Assembly: GCF_019042245.1 (NCBI RefSeq)
Contig: NZ_JAHQCX010000003.1
Coordinates: forward strand, 124,001-188,000
Reading direction: 5' to 3'
DNA length: 64,000 bases
From: Diplocloster modestus
GTDB taxonomy: Bacteria > Bacillota > Clostridia > Lachnospirales > Lachnospiraceae
This document shows positions 33,988 through 43,242 of the stretch, in pieces. A program made the position numbers and the translations under genes. Every line of letters starts with the position of its first letter. Position 1 is the stretch's first letter. The notes under the pieces are model-generated. The model did not search any database and was not told the DNA's origin. It saw only the letters and a program-made list of their open reading frames with translations.

Positions 33988-34779
33988 ATGAAACAAAGAG
34001 ACCTGAAGGGTACGCTGGTCGAAAAAAGAGACGGCGTAGGTATCGTTTTTCTGAACAGACCTGACAAATTGAACGCTTTGAATTCCGACATCATTGAGGA
34101 CCTATTATATCTAATGGATGCATTCGAGGAAGACCCGGAGGTACGGGCCGTCATACTGACAGGCGTGGGAAAAGCTTTTTGCGCCGGCGGCGATATCGGC
34201 TCAGAAGCACAGATGGATACCATCGGTGCTTTTCACGGGGGAATTACCGGGAATAAGCTCATGAGCCGGATAGAGACTTGTCGTCTTCCGGTAATCGCCG
34301 CGATTAACGGTTACTGCCTCGGCGGTGGTTTTGAGATGGCTCTGGCCTGTGATATTCGGCTCGCCGCGGACACCGCAAAAATCGGCCTTACAGAAGTTAC
34401 CCTGGGCGTGATTCCCGGAAGCGGCGGAACGCAGCGTTTACCCCGCCTGATCGGTAACAGCAAAGCCAAAATGGTCATGTTCTCCGGTGAAAAATACAAA
34501 GGTGAACGCGCGCTCCAAATGGGCCTGGTCGATCAGCTGTTCCCTGCCGGCTGCTTACTGGATGAAGCCGTAGCCTATGCCTCGAAAATAGCGAAAATGC
34601 CCCCTCTGGCTCTGGAATACATCAAGATCGCGGTAGACCAGGGATCCCAAATGGATCTGGATCGCGGCCTGCTCCTGGAATCCTCCCTGTTCGCCCACCT
34701 CTACGGAACCGAGGATCAAACAGAAGCCATGAACGCTTTCCTGGAAAAACGGGAACATAAGCCATTCCAGGGAAAATAA
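33988..34779 (+). CDS. Enoyl-CoA hydratase/isomerase family protein
   Basis: 263 residues of the crotonase fold. The oxyanion-hole segments are AFCAGGDIG and NGYCLGGGFE. Both catalytic glutamates of true hydratases are present, Glu116 (GGGFEMA) and Glu136 (LTEVTLGVIPGSGGTQRLPR), so hydration of an enoyl-CoA is plausible. No other acyl-CoA gene is adjacent, so the pathway is not shown; butyrate formation or amino-acid/aromatic degradation are both possible. GGGGAGG lies 10 bases before the ATG. It lies between the SRP RNA promoter and a two-way terminator, alone in its transcript. Confidence 0.9.
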   Translation: MKQRDLKGTLVEKRDGVGIVFLNRPDKLNALNSDIIEDLLYLMDAFEEDPEVRAVILTGVGKAFCAGGDIGSEAQMDTIGAFHGGITGNKLMSRIETCRLPVIAAINGYCLGGGFEMALACDIRLAADTAKIGLTEVTLGVIPGSGGTQRLPRLIGNSKAKMVMFSGEKYKGERALQMGLVDQLFPAGCLLDEAVAYASKIAKMPPLALEYIKIAVDQGSQMDLDRGLLLESSLFAHLYGTEDQTEAMNAFLEKREHKPFQGK

Positions 34780-34801
34780 CTAATTATAAAAAGATACCAT
34801 T

Positions 34802-34848
34802 ACTGCCCTGTCTATTCAGACCAAAACATCCGAATAAGCCAGGGCAGT
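34802..34848. terminator. Bidirectional hairpin between convergent genes
   Basis: ACTGCCCTG (34802-34810) pairs with CAGGGCAGT (34840-34848), with TATTC/GAATA extending the stem inside. Confidence 0.75.
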
Positions 34849-34878
34849 CTTCTATTCTGCCTCCTATCCTTTTACCCG

Positions 34879-35331
34879 CTATACTTCCGCCTTCACGATC
34901 ATCTTCTTAAACTCTGCCTGCTCCCCGTGGTCCAAAAGAGGCTTGTGGGCATCCTCCTCAAAACAAATCATGAACTCCCCTTCCTTAAGTGTAACATCCC
35001 ACTCGCAACTTCCATTAAGCCACTCCACGTCCTTTCCCTCATCATACGCAGCAACACTGGAAAGATTATGTATCGAAGCCCCCTTGATCCTCTCCCGGCC
35101 GCCCAGGCAGATATGCACATCGATATATTTCCTGTGTGCCTCAAACAAAGCCTCTTCCTCGTCTCTGGTCCTCAGCAGTTCGCATTTAAAATAAACCCGC
35201 TCCCCATCTATCCGTACTTCTTCCGTCGGAATCCCCTCCACATCCAACCGGCTGATTTCATCAATTGCCCTGTCCAGATTCCGGTTCAACCCCGTATACT
35301 TTTTCAAATTCTGCAATCTATCAACAATCAT
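34879..35331 (-). CDS. YhcH/YjgK/YiaL family protein
   Basis: 150 residues from ATG 35331 (AGAAAGGAAA upstream), the family's usual length. Landmarks are KYTGLNRNLDRAIDEI, FEAHRKYIDVHICLGGRERI, and MICFEEDAHKPLLDHG, with His and Glu residues that bind metal in the cupin-like fold. Members accompany sugar-acid and sialic-acid catabolism and are thought to act on sugar anomers or lactones; the exact reaction is unsettled. It is the last gene of the FadR-type operon, 73 bases after the FAD oxidoreductase. Longer in-frame starts exist but overlap that gene and lack ribosome-binding sites. Confidence 0.88.
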   Translation of the reverse strand: MIVDRLQNLKKYTGLNRNLDRAIDEISRLDVEGIPTEEVRIDGERVYFKCELLRTRDEEEALFEAHRKYIDVHICLGGRERIKGASIHNLSSVAAYDEGKDVEWLNGSCEWDVTLKEGEFMICFEEDAHKPLLDHGEQAEFKKMIVKAEV

Positions 35332-35404
35332 AACCCATAACATTTCCTTTCTTAACATAAGCTCAACCAGCCAATAACAAATTAAAAATACCGAATCATC
35401 TCCT

Positions 35405-36922
35405 TTAATCAAACCATTCAACATCTTCATAAGTATTAACAGATTCTTTTGCCGCCAGGAATTCTTCTATAGCAGCTTTAGCTCTGGCTTTCTCCTGTTT
35501 TACGGCATCTTCATCCCGGTACAGGGACGCACCTTCTTCCAGAAGCCGTCTTTGTAATTTCGTAATGTCCACATTCCGCACCTCTACCTGGTCGTCGACC
35601 GCCAGCTTGGCCGCGATACCGGCCGCCTGCCCTTCCGCCATAACCAGAGGCATCAGTCTGGTGCTGCCGTGGGCGATGTGGGATACGGATATGCATCTGC
35701 CGATAACGATCAGACCGTCCATAGTCTTCGGGATCAGGCAGCGGTAAGGAAGATCATAGGCATCATCATTCTCAATCCACAGCCCTTCCACGGTACGGGT
35801 CTCTTTGTCAGGATCATCCCAGTAAGAACCTTTCGTCTCTTTGTGGACATCACAGGGGAATCCATATCGGGCGATCACATCGTCGAAATGGCGGCCCCTC
35901 TGTACATCCTCCGCCTGCATCGTATATTCCCCCACGATATGGCGGGACTCCCGGAAGCCGATCTCGATACCCGAATCCGCCAGATAGGATTTCTCGAATC
36001 CGGGCACATTCCGGATCAGAAAGCGGGCTATGCTCTCCGCCTGACGGTGGCCGTCCAGCTCCGCCTCGGTGCGTGATTCCGCGTCCGTAGGATCGAAATG
36101 GCAGCGGGTCGAATTCAGGCTGATGACACCGGGCAGGGCGGTTGTGGTAAAGAGGATGCTTTCCTTTGCGGAATAGACTTCTCCTTTCATCGCCTTTTCA
36201 CGGAACAGGCTGTAGAAGCCCTGCGCTACAAACTGCCGCTGCTGCAGATTCGGCGGAATGGGCCGATCCACAGGGATCTGTTCTGTTTTTACATCGTAAT
36301 CCTCCAGGGTAGACATTACATAATCGTGCAGCCGTTCAATGTCTACATTACCCATATCAAACATCAGGCTGCCCGGCTGGATTACACCGGCCCCATCCCC
36401 CATTACCCACTCGGCTCCAGCCCGTACGGCTACATCCGCGTCCCCGGTGGCGTCGATGATCACATCCGCATAGTAGGTGCTTCGGCCCGATTTGTTTTCC
36501 ACTACCACACCCTTTACTTTATTGTCCTCTGTAACCACATCGGCCAGATACGTGTGCAGCATCAGCTCCACACCCGCCTCGCAGACCATTTCCATGGAGA
36601 TCCATTTGTAAAGTTCCCTGTTATAGAGGGAAGCGTAGTAACCCGAACCGTAGGATTTTAGCGCCCTCAGATGGGGAGTGGCGCCGCCGCAGGCTACCAG
36701 GCGATCCATGAATTCCTGGGGAAGGCCCCGGATTACCTGCTCATCCTGATAGAAAAAGGAAGCCATGTTACACAGGCCGCCAGCCGTGGCTGTTCCGCCC
36801 AGGAAACCATACTGTTCGATCAGCAGCGTTTTCGCTCCTTCCCTGCCCGCCGCTATGGCCGCCATCACACCTCCGGTGCCTCCGCCCACTATAATTACAT
36901 CATATTTATCCTTATAACCCAT
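35405..36922 (-). CDS. FAD-dependent oxidoreductase (FAD_oxidored family)
   Basis: 505 residues. The dinucleotide fold is at the N-terminus (YDVIIVGGGTGGVMAAIAAGREGAKTLLIEQ), followed by GFLGGTATAGG. A second flavin motif, DVIIDATGDADVAVRAGAE, and the C-terminal LIVIGRCISVSHIAHGSTR with AEGQAAGIAA complete the pattern of PF12831-type enzymes. These occur in operons for sugar or sugar-derivative degradation and are assumed to oxidise the substrate; few are characterised. ATG 36922 has GGAGG eleven bases upstream, and the reading frame extends further without a ribosome-binding site. It sits between the CUT1 binding protein and YhcH in the same operon. Confidence 0.88.
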   Translation of the reverse strand: MGYKDKYDVIIVGGGTGGVMAAIAAGREGAKTLLIEQYGFLGGTATAGGLCNMASFFYQDEQVIRGLPQEFMDRLVACGGATPHLRALKSYGSGYYASLYNRELYKWISMEMVCEAGVELMLHTYLADVVTEDNKVKGVVVENKSGRSTYYADVIIDATGDADVAVRAGAEWVMGDGAGVIQPGSLMFDMGNVDIERLHDYVMSTLEDYDVKTEQIPVDRPIPPNLQQRQFVAQGFYSLFREKAMKGEVYSAKESILFTTTALPGVISLNSTRCHFDPTDAESRTEAELDGHRQAESIARFLIRNVPGFEKSYLADSGIEIGFRESRHIVGEYTMQAEDVQRGRHFDDVIARYGFPCDVHKETKGSYWDDPDKETRTVEGLWIENDDAYDLPYRCLIPKTMDGLIVIGRCISVSHIAHGSTRLMPLVMAEGQAAGIAAKLAVDDQVEVRNVDITKLQRRLLEEGASLYRDEDAVKQEKARAKAAIEEFLAAKESVNTYEDVEWFD

Positions 36923-37018
36923 TGTATTCTTTTCCTCCATCCCTGTAATTTTATATATCCCTAATCCTTCACATTTAACCTTTACCTCACAGCGCCAGCG
37001 TGAAAACCAGATCATGCC

Positions 37019-38353
37019 CTACTGATAGTTTGACACCACTTCATCCAGAGTTGCTTTTACATCACCGCCGTTGATAATCAATTCCTGCACTGCTTCCGCA
37101 ACTGCTGTAGAGAATTCCGCGTTGTAATCCGGCTCAAAGAAAAAGTTATCCAGCCCGCTTTCCCAGATTTTGGACCATTCGGACATGGTGTCATACATAG
37201 CGGATCCTTTTACGGATTCCATGTCGTATACGCTGGTTCTGACCGGCATACAGGATGCTTCATAGTAGTAGGAGCTGGCCTCGGCGGTCAGATTCGCGGT
37301 AATAAAATCAAAAGCGATCTCCGGATATTTACACTCTTTTCCAATACCCAGCGTCTGGGAAGTATCATAGGCCGGAGCCACACTCCCGTCTGCCACGCCG
37401 GGAATCGCACAGGTTCTGATATTTTCACCGACGCCTTCCGCGCCAGCCAGGGCACCGTACCGGTGGGATCCCAGAATAATGGAATAAGCCGTACCCGCTT
37501 TCATGGCGTTGAAGGTGTCCTCGATATTCATCTGTACCGCCGCGTTGTCCATGACACCCGCGTTGTACAGGTCTCGGAGCCATTCGATGGCCGCTGCTCC
37601 CTCATCGCTGTTCAGTACAATGTTCATGTCCTTGTCATAGACACTGGCGCCAAAGGCGTATAGTACCGGCGTCAGCTGCTGCAGGAAGCCGTCATCCCCG
37701 TGGCATCCCAGCACGAAACCGTAATTACCGTTTCCGGTAAATTCACCGGCTTTATCCACTATATCCTGAAGGCTTTGAAAGGGGGCTTCCTCGCCATAGA
37801 TATCAGCACGGTAATATAACAGCATGCATCTGGTTTCCCAGGGAAGGCTGTAGATCTCGCCGTCGGTTTTCGTCAGGGCCTTTGCGGTGTAAATATAATC
37901 ATCGGTTTCATTGATCCATTTGGTGGCATACTCGGTCATGGGCTGGAGCCCGCCAGCCGCTATGTACTGATCCAGGTTCGTGGAAAAGGCGCACACCACG
38001 TCCGGCGCATTTCCGGCGGCCGCAGCCTGTGTAAACTGCGTATGCAGGTCGGCCCAGTTTACGCTGACAACCGTCATTTTCGCTCCATACTCATTATTGG
38101 CGTTCCAGTCATCCAATATCTTCTTAAATGCCACATTCCTGGGATCGGCGTCTGATTCGGGATTCAGAATGGTCCAGCAGATCAGTTCTCTGCCTTCCCC
38201 GGATGCATCCGCAGGTGTTTCTGTCTGCGCGGAAGAATCCGCCGCGGGAGTTTGTGTCCCTTCCCCGCCTGATTCGCCGGAACTTCCACAGCCGGTCATA
38301 GACATAAGTAATGTTGCCGCCAGCAATAATGCCCATAATTTTCTTTGCTTCAT
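37019..38353 (-). CDS. CUT1 sugar-binding lipoprotein
   Basis: 444 residues, family-1 extracellular solute-binding protein. Lipobox MTGC follows MKQRKLWALLLAATLLMS, then a Ser/Glu/Thr-rich linker. The mature domain starts LICWTILNPESDADPRNVAF and has AAGNAPDVVCAF and the hinge-typical IILGSH. It delivers sugars to the permeases encoded upstream in transcription order. GGAGAGG precedes the ATG. The operon also encodes an aldolase and a FAD oxidoreductase, so the ligand may be a glycoside or a sugar acid. No ATPase gene is present here either. Confidence 0.9.
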   Translation of the reverse strand: MKQRKLWALLLAATLLMSMTGCGSSGESGGEGTQTPAADSSAQTETPADASGEGRELICWTILNPESDADPRNVAFKKILDDWNANNEYGAKMTVVSVNWADLHTQFTQAAAAGNAPDVVCAFSTNLDQYIAAGGLQPMTEYATKWINETDDYIYTAKALTKTDGEIYSLPWETRCMLLYYRADIYGEEAPFQSLQDIVDKAGEFTGNGNYGFVLGCHGDDGFLQQLTPVLYAFGASVYDKDMNIVLNSDEGAAAIEWLRDLYNAGVMDNAAVQMNIEDTFNAMKAGTAYSIILGSHRYGALAGAEGVGENIRTCAIPGVADGSVAPAYDTSQTLGIGKECKYPEIAFDFITANLTAEASSYYYEASCMPVRTSVYDMESVKGSAMYDTMSEWSKIWESGLDNFFFEPDYNAEFSTAVAEAVQELIINGGDVKATLDEVVSNYQ

Positions 38354-38413
38354 AGATACCTCTCCTTTTTTTGCTCTTGTTGATAGTTTCCCTCATGCAT
38401 CCACGATATGGAT

Positions 38414-39274
38414 TCACCCCTTCACCGCGCCGGCCGTCAGGCCTGCCACGAACTGCTTCTGCAGGCAGATAAACAGGATCACGATCGGCACGATAGCCAT
38501 GCATACACCTCCCATCAGCTGTCCATACATCGTACCGTAAGCAGTGACATAATTGTAAATTCCAATGGACAGCATTCTGTTCTGTTCACTGCTGACGAAG
38601 GAAGAAGATACCAGATAATCATTCCAGACAAATACCGCGGACAGAAGCGCTACGGAAGCGATTCCGGGTTTTGACATGGGAAGCACCATCTGATAGAAAA
38701 TTTTAATTCTGCTGCACCCGTCCATAACTGCAGCCTCTTCGATCTCTTTGGGCGTCTGTTCGAAAAAGCCTTTCAACAGCCAGGTCATGATCGGTGTCCG
38801 CCAGGCCGCGTAGATCAGGATCAAAACCAGCTTGGTATTGTACAGCCCGGTCTTAACCGACAGGACATACAGTGGGCTTAACTGCGCCACCGCCGGTATC
38901 ATAGCGGTCATCAGAACCGCGAACATGATAGCGTCACTGAACCGGAACTTCAGTCTGGCGAACGCATACGCCGCGTGGCTGGAGATCATTACCGCGGCCA
39001 GCATTGTAATTGCGGTAACCAGTATGGTGTTACAAAAATAAACCGGATAGTTTGACTGGAACAGGACCTTATAATAGTTCTCAAATGTCAGCGTCAGCGG
39101 TATAAAGCTGGGCGGATACATCAGCACCTCGCTCTCAGGCTTTAAGGACGTGGATACGGCCCAAAGGATGGGAAACATAGTAAAACATGCTGCGGCCGCC
39201 AGTATAAGATAAGTACAGGTGCGCGTCACAGTACGTTTTATGGTTCTGCTGCCCCTTTCATTCTGTACTGCCAT
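38414..39274 (-). CDS. CUT1 sugar ABC transporter permease (MalG type)
   Basis: 286 residues, six membrane segments, with EAA loop EIEEAAVMDGCSRIKIFYQMVLP and the C-terminal FVAGLTAGAVKG ending typical of MalG-type permeases. Its start is 15 bases after the partner permease stop. It feeds the downstream catabolic enzymes of this operon and probably uses a shared MsmK-like ATPase encoded outside the window. Confidence 0.92.
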   Translation of the reverse strand: MAVQNERGSRTIKRTVTRTCTYLILAAAACFTMFPILWAVSTSLKPESEVLMYPPSFIPLTLTFENYYKVLFQSNYPVYFCNTILVTAITMLAAVMISSHAAYAFARLKFRFSDAIMFAVLMTAMIPAVAQLSPLYVLSVKTGLYNTKLVLILIYAAWRTPIMTWLLKGFFEQTPKEIEEAAVMDGCSRIKIFYQMVLPMSKPGIASVALLSAVFVWNDYLVSSSFVSSEQNRMLSIGIYNYVTAYGTMYGQLMGGVCMAIVPIVILFICLQKQFVAGLTAGAVKG

Positions 39275-39289
39275 TTCCCTCTCCCCTTT

Positions 39290-40192
39290 CTAGCTCTCTT
39301 TGCTGCTCATCAGCTTGATGTACAGGACACTGAAAATCATATTTAACAGCAGGATCAGTATACTGATAGCCGATGATGTACCCACATGCCAGTATATGAA
39401 TCCTTCCCGGTATGCATAGACGCTCAGAGTCATGGTGCTCTTAAACGGCCCGCCGTCGGTCATGGTATTGAGCAGAGTCACCATGTTGAAATATTCCATG
39501 CTCTGCATGACCAAAGTGATGGCAATCGTGGGTTTTAGCAGAGGCAGCGTAATTTTCCTGAAGGTCTGCCAAGCGTTACTTCCATCCACCTTCGCCGCCT
39601 CGTACAGGTCTGCGGATATCCCCTGCAGAGCCGCCAGCATCATAATAATTACAATGGGGGCCGTGTTCCAGAAATTCGCCACCAGCACGGAGAGCCGGGC
39701 CGGAAGTATTTCCGTAAGGAATTCCACTCTTGTGCCGAATAGCTCCTGGAAGATATAGGTCAAGAGTCCGTAACTGCTGTTATAAATCCACCGCCATAAC
39801 ATGGCCGTTATGGTCTGGGAGATAACCCAGGGAATAATAATGAAGGTCCGGAATACCGCCTGCCCTTTCAGCTTCTGATTCAGAAGGACAGCCAGGACGA
39901 TTCCCACCGGAAATACCAATAACAGGGAACCGAATACATACCACAAAGAATTCCATATACTTTTCCACGCGTTGCCATTGGCAAATATTTCCCTATAATT
40001 GTCCAGCCCGACGAATTCCTGAAGAGTAAGATAGTTGGTATCATGCAGACTCCATTTGACCGCTGTTCCGATCGGAATAAACGTAACCGCAACCGTTAAC
40101 AGTACCAGCGGAGCGATAAACAACAGGGCTACCAGAAATTCTTTCCGCTTTCGCTTATTATGGTGTACCGCGGCAGCTTTATGCTTACCCAA
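39290..40192 (-). CDS. CUT1 sugar ABC transporter permease (MalF type)
   Basis: 300 residues. A basic cytosolic start (GKHKAAAVHHNKRKRKEF) is followed by six membrane segments and the EAA loop DLYEAAKVDGSNAWQTFRKITLP. The FIIIPWVISQTITAMLWRWI segment is typical of MalF-type subunits. It begins 27 bases after the aldolase gene stop and is followed closely by the MalG-type gene. Confidence 0.92.
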   Translation of the reverse strand: MGKHKAAAVHHNKRKRKEFLVALLFIAPLVLLTVAVTFIPIGTAVKWSLHDTNYLTLQEFVGLDNYREIFANGNAWKSIWNSLWYVFGSLLLVFPVGIVLAVLLNQKLKGQAVFRTFIIIPWVISQTITAMLWRWIYNSSYGLLTYIFQELFGTRVEFLTEILPARLSVLVANFWNTAPIVIIMMLAALQGISADLYEAAKVDGSNAWQTFRKITLPLLKPTIAITLVMQSMEYFNMVTLLNTMTDGGPFKSTMTLSVYAYREGFIYWHVGTSSAISILILLLNMIFSVLYIKLMSSKES

Positions 40193-40219
40193 GACATCCC
40201 CTCCTTTCCGGTCTGCGTA

Positions 40220-41002
40220 TTATGCCTGCTGTAATTTGTGTGCTTTGGTAAGGTTTCTAAGAGCTTTTTGTGCCCCATACAGAAGGTAATCCGTATCCGC
40301 TCCCGCCGAGATCATGTGGATACCCATACCGCTGAAATACCGGATCGTTTCTTCCCGGAAGTCCCCTGTAGAAACCCCGATATATTTGTTGCGGGCTTTC
40401 AGCTTCTGAATGGTCTCTTTCATGAGCCGGGCCGTAGGCTCATCGTACGGATGGCACAACTGCCCGATGGAGCCGGCCAGGTCACAGGGCCCGAAGATAA
40501 AGCCGTCGATCCCGTCTACCTCCGCCAGATTTTCCACACATTTTACCGCTTCTACATGCTCGATCTGGATAAACCTGCACATGTCCAGGGACCCGTTTTC
40601 GATATATTCGTTCACATCGCCCAGTCCGTATTTAATAGGTTTTCGAGGTCCAAATCCCCTGCTGCCCCGGGGCGGATAGAAAGTCCCGTCTATAGCCTTC
40701 TCCGCCTCCGCCACGGTGCGGATCATCGGAAATACGACCCCGTCCACTCCCATCTCCATGACACGTTTCAGCGTAATAAAGTCATTCTGTGGAATACGGA
40801 CGATCACACTGGCTCCCACTGCCCTGGCCGCATTCAAATGTATGTATAACTGTTCGCAGTCAATGTAGGTATGCTCCATATCCACCCATATGTAATCAAA
40901 ATTCAGGCATCCCAGTATTTCACAGATACTGGGATCACTGAGAGATACATGGGTGCCGATAACCGGCTCTTTGCTTTTGATCTTTTCTCTCAGACTATTC
41001 AT
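40220..41002 (-). CDS. HpcH/HpaI-family aldolase
   Basis: 260 residues, a class II pyruvate aldolase of the 2-keto-3-deoxyglucarate/4-hydroxy-2-oxoheptanedioate type. Motifs include NFDYIWVDMEHTYID, VRIPQNDFITLKRVMEMGVDGVVFPMI, SRGFGPRK, then IQIEHVEAVKCVENLAEVDGIDGFIFGPCDLAGSIG, which carries the metal-binding Glu and Asp. It would split a 2-oxo-3-deoxy acid into pyruvate and an aldehyde. It is the first gene of the operon behind a near-consensus promoter. The dehydratase normally needed to make its substrate is not in the cluster, so the preceding steps are unclear. Confidence 0.88.
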   Translation of the reverse strand: MNSLREKIKSKEPVIGTHVSLSDPSICEILGCLNFDYIWVDMEHTYIDCEQLYIHLNAARAVGASVIVRIPQNDFITLKRVMEMGVDGVVFPMIRTVAEAEKAIDGTFYPPRGSRGFGPRKPIKYGLGDVNEYIENGSLDMCRFIQIEHVEAVKCVENLAEVDGIDGFIFGPCDLAGSIGQLCHPYDEPTARLMKETIQKLKARNKYIGVSTGDFREETIRYFSGMGIHMISAGADTDYLLYGAQKALRNLTKAHKLQQA

Positions 41003-41074
41003 ATCGACTCTCCTCCGCTTGTTTGCTGTACATCTTCATCACCAGTCTACCTTTCTAGCTGTCTTACAGCTTGA

Positions 41075-41110
41075 TAGGTGTATATTACCATTAATGTTTT
41101 TATTTGTCAA
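41075..41110 (-). promoter_or_regulatory. Promoter of the aldolase-CUT1-oxidoreductase operon with candidate FadR-type operator
   Basis: TTGACA (41110-41105), 17 bases, TAATAT (41087-41082) on the minus strand. The imperfect palindrome TGGTAATATACACCTA (41090-41075) covers the -10 box; the TGGT...ACC(T/A) layout resembles GntR/FadR sites. Repression by the regulator at 41293 is inferred. Confidence 0.7.
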
Positions 41111-41190
41111 TATATCCATTGACTATTTTTGCTAAATTTAAATGCTTTTTAGAGATGTTTTTCGTGTTTTTTATCTATGCTCCGGAACGC

Positions 41191-41237
41191 AAAAAGGCGC
41201 TGCAGCCGGTTATCAACTTAAACCCGGCTGCAGCGCC
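41191..41237 (-). terminator. Terminator of the FadR-type regulator gene
   Basis: A 14-base perfect stem (GGCGCTGCAGCCGG at 41196-41209 against 41224-41237) is flanked on the left by AAAAA, a U-run on the minus transcript. Confidence 0.85.
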
Positions 41238-41292
41238 CTCTCATTCCACTCTCTTTCAATTCTGCGCATCATGCAACATTTGAACTTCCGAT

Positions 41293-42015
41293 TCACTGCC
41301 TGTTTTCCTCGTGGGAAAGCGCCAATATGTAATTCCGCTGGGAACTCTCCAGATGAAGGCGGATCACTTTCTTTGCCTCCGGCACATTCCTGGTGCGCAG
41401 CACCTCGATAATCCGGTCGTGGTAGTCGATCCCCTCTTCATTCCCTACCTTGTAATCCAGCGTGTACTTTACCACCTGCGTGACCAGGGATGCCATAGAT
41501 TCCACGAAAACCTCCAGCAGCAGATTCCCGCTTAACTGTGCGATTTTCCTGTGAAACAGTACATCATCCTGTGCCCGCTTGTCCACGTTCAGCATATATT
41601 CCCGCATATGGTTGTTAATCTTCTGAAGTTCATCAAAACCCTCATCAGAAGCCTTCATCGCTGCCTGGGCGGCAGCCATTGTCTCCAGATTGATGCGGAC
41701 ACTGAAAATATCATCCACATCAATCTTTCTCAGATGGATGATCCGGTTAATCGTATCGGTTACCAATTCAGAATCCGGCTCACAGATAAAGGTCCCTTCC
41801 CCGTTTTTCTGAATGATCAGCCCACGCTCTTTTAGAATTTTCATAGATTCCCTGATTACAGGACGGCTCACGCCAAAGTCACCTGCCAGCGACTGTTCGG
41901 ACGGAAGCTTCTGCTCCATGACAAATTTTCCGTTTATAATCATCTCTTCCAGCTTATTGGCGATAATCTCCGGGAATGATTCTCTTGGCAGTATCAGATC
42001 TGTATCCATACCCAT
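41293..42015 (-). CDS. FadR/GntR-family regulator (FCD domain)
   Basis: 240 residues. The N-terminal winged helix reads KLPSEQSLAGDFGVSRPVIRESMKILKERGLIIQKNGEGTFI in two stretches, the GntR signature. The C-terminal all-helical FCD domain (~95-230) has LRKIDVDDIFSVRINLETMAAAQAA and FHRKIAQLSGN, with the Asp/His set that binds a metal and a carboxylate ligand. FCD regulators usually sense organic or sugar acids, which fits the aldolase operon just downstream. GGGAGG lies before the ATG. It has its own terminator, so the operon starts from the promoter at 41075. Confidence 0.9.
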   Translation of the reverse strand: MGMDTDLILPRESFPEIIANKLEEMIINGKFVMEQKLPSEQSLAGDFGVSRPVIRESMKILKERGLIIQKNGEGTFICEPDSELVTDTINRIIHLRKIDVDDIFSVRINLETMAAAQAAMKASDEGFDELQKINNHMREYMLNVDKRAQDDVLFHRKIAQLSGNLLLEVFVESMASLVTQVVKYTLDYKVGNEEGIDYHDRIIEVLRTRNVPEAKKVIRLHLESSQRNYILALSHEENRQ

Positions 42016-42080
42016 ACCCCATCAACCTCCCTTTCATTAATTAATAACACATAAGCCGGCAGTTTTCAATCAAAATAATG

Positions 42081-43223
42081 TTATTCCGGGTTTAACACCG
42101 TTTCCAGGCTGCTGTCCTGGAAAAAGGTATTCGCATTGTACAGGAATAACAGATCCGAATAATTCCCGGACTGCATCAGCTCCTCGATGTTCCCCGTATA
42201 GTACCTGGGATCCAGCATGGTGATCTCCCCGAAATACGGCGCCAGAAACGGTACAAAACAGTTGGCATAAGAGTCCTTGATCACCAGCAGGCTTCTGTTT
42301 GGATCCGCCGTACTCTCTATCTGCACCAGCGGATGATTTCCTCCGAAGAAAACCTCGTACTTATCCTTGTTCTCCAGTTTGGATTCCTCATAAAACGTAG
42401 CGGTTTTCTGCTTCTCCTCCACATAGGTCACCACGTAGTCCAGAGGCACTTGGGGCAGGAACACACTGATCGTATCCCCGTTGTTCAGATAATATCCGCT
42501 TTTGGAAGCCAGGGACCCCACGAATTCATTGGTTACCGGATAGCTGTCGTAAGCCACCGCGTCCGGATCCAGGGACAGGACAGGCGCCAGCTGCCGGAAT
42601 GCGTCGTAGGCCCCCTGCGTCGTCCAGTGGTGATCCGTCTTATAGTACATCGGGTTCACGGAATCCCGCTGCAGTGCTTCCTTTACATCCACGAAGGTAA
42701 GAGGCGGGGCCAGGGAATCCCGCACCTGTCCGATATAGGCATCCTGATCCTTAACCGGGGCATAAGACGGGAGATAATCCCGCAGCACATTGGCGGCGTC
42801 AGGAACCAGTATGACCGCAGAACGCATCTGGGGATAGCGGGCAGCGAACGCGTTCATCGCGTTTATTTTTTTTACAAGGCTGTCCTGGTCGGGAACCGCG
42901 ATATCTTCCAGCAGATACTGCTGATCTCCGTAATAGACACCGTTGGAATAGTTTTTGCCGACCAGGCGGTCTACCGTGGTCTTGATCTCCACCCAGAAAG
43001 ACCGGAATGCAAATTGGTCTGTCGTGTACTTTTCATATTTCTTCGGATACCTGCCGTCCAGGAACCCGGCGGCTGTAAAGGCCGGACGTTCTGTCAGCAT
43101 ACGGTTTTCCGTTTCCGAATAGGTCTGATCCGGAATAAACAGGTTTATTGCCGTGATGGCTGTCAGTACCAGAAGGAAACTGATGAACAGTAATTTATAA
43201 AAACGTTGATTTTCTCGCTTCAT
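42081..43223 (-). CDS. DHHW-motif extracytoplasmic protein (AlgJ/AlgX-like)
   Basis: 380 residues. A single N-terminal membrane anchor (KLLFISFLLVLTAITAINLFI) is followed by ENRMLTERPAF, the GRYPKKYEKYTTDQFAFRS segment, and KTDHHWTTQGAYDAF, which gives the family its DHHW name. LVIKDSYANCFVPFLAPYFGEI is the final SGNH-like block with Ser/His/Asp set. Such proteins work with MBOAT transferases to add acyl groups to exported polysaccharides. It is 19 bases after the MBOAT gene and ends the cassette. Confidence 0.88.
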   Translation of the reverse strand: MKRENQRFYKLLFISFLLVLTAITAINLFIPDQTYSETENRMLTERPAFTAAGFLDGRYPKKYEKYTTDQFAFRSFWVEIKTTVDRLVGKNYSNGVYYGDQQYLLEDIAVPDQDSLVKKINAMNAFAARYPQMRSAVILVPDAANVLRDYLPSYAPVKDQDAYIGQVRDSLAPPLTFVDVKEALQRDSVNPMYYKTDHHWTTQGAYDAFRQLAPVLSLDPDAVAYDSYPVTNEFVGSLASKSGYYLNNGDTISVFLPQVPLDYVVTYVEEKQKTATFYEESKLENKDKYEVFFGGNHPLVQIESTADPNRSLLVIKDSYANCFVPFLAPYFGEITMLDPRYYTGNIEELMQSGNYSDLLFLYNANTFFQDSSLETVLNPE

Positions 43224-43242
43224 AGATCGTCTTACTCCAATG

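Noticed and set aside
42333-43193. 286-codon rightward reading frame
   Set aside because: Antisense of the DHHW gene, with no ribosome-binding site or recognisable domain.
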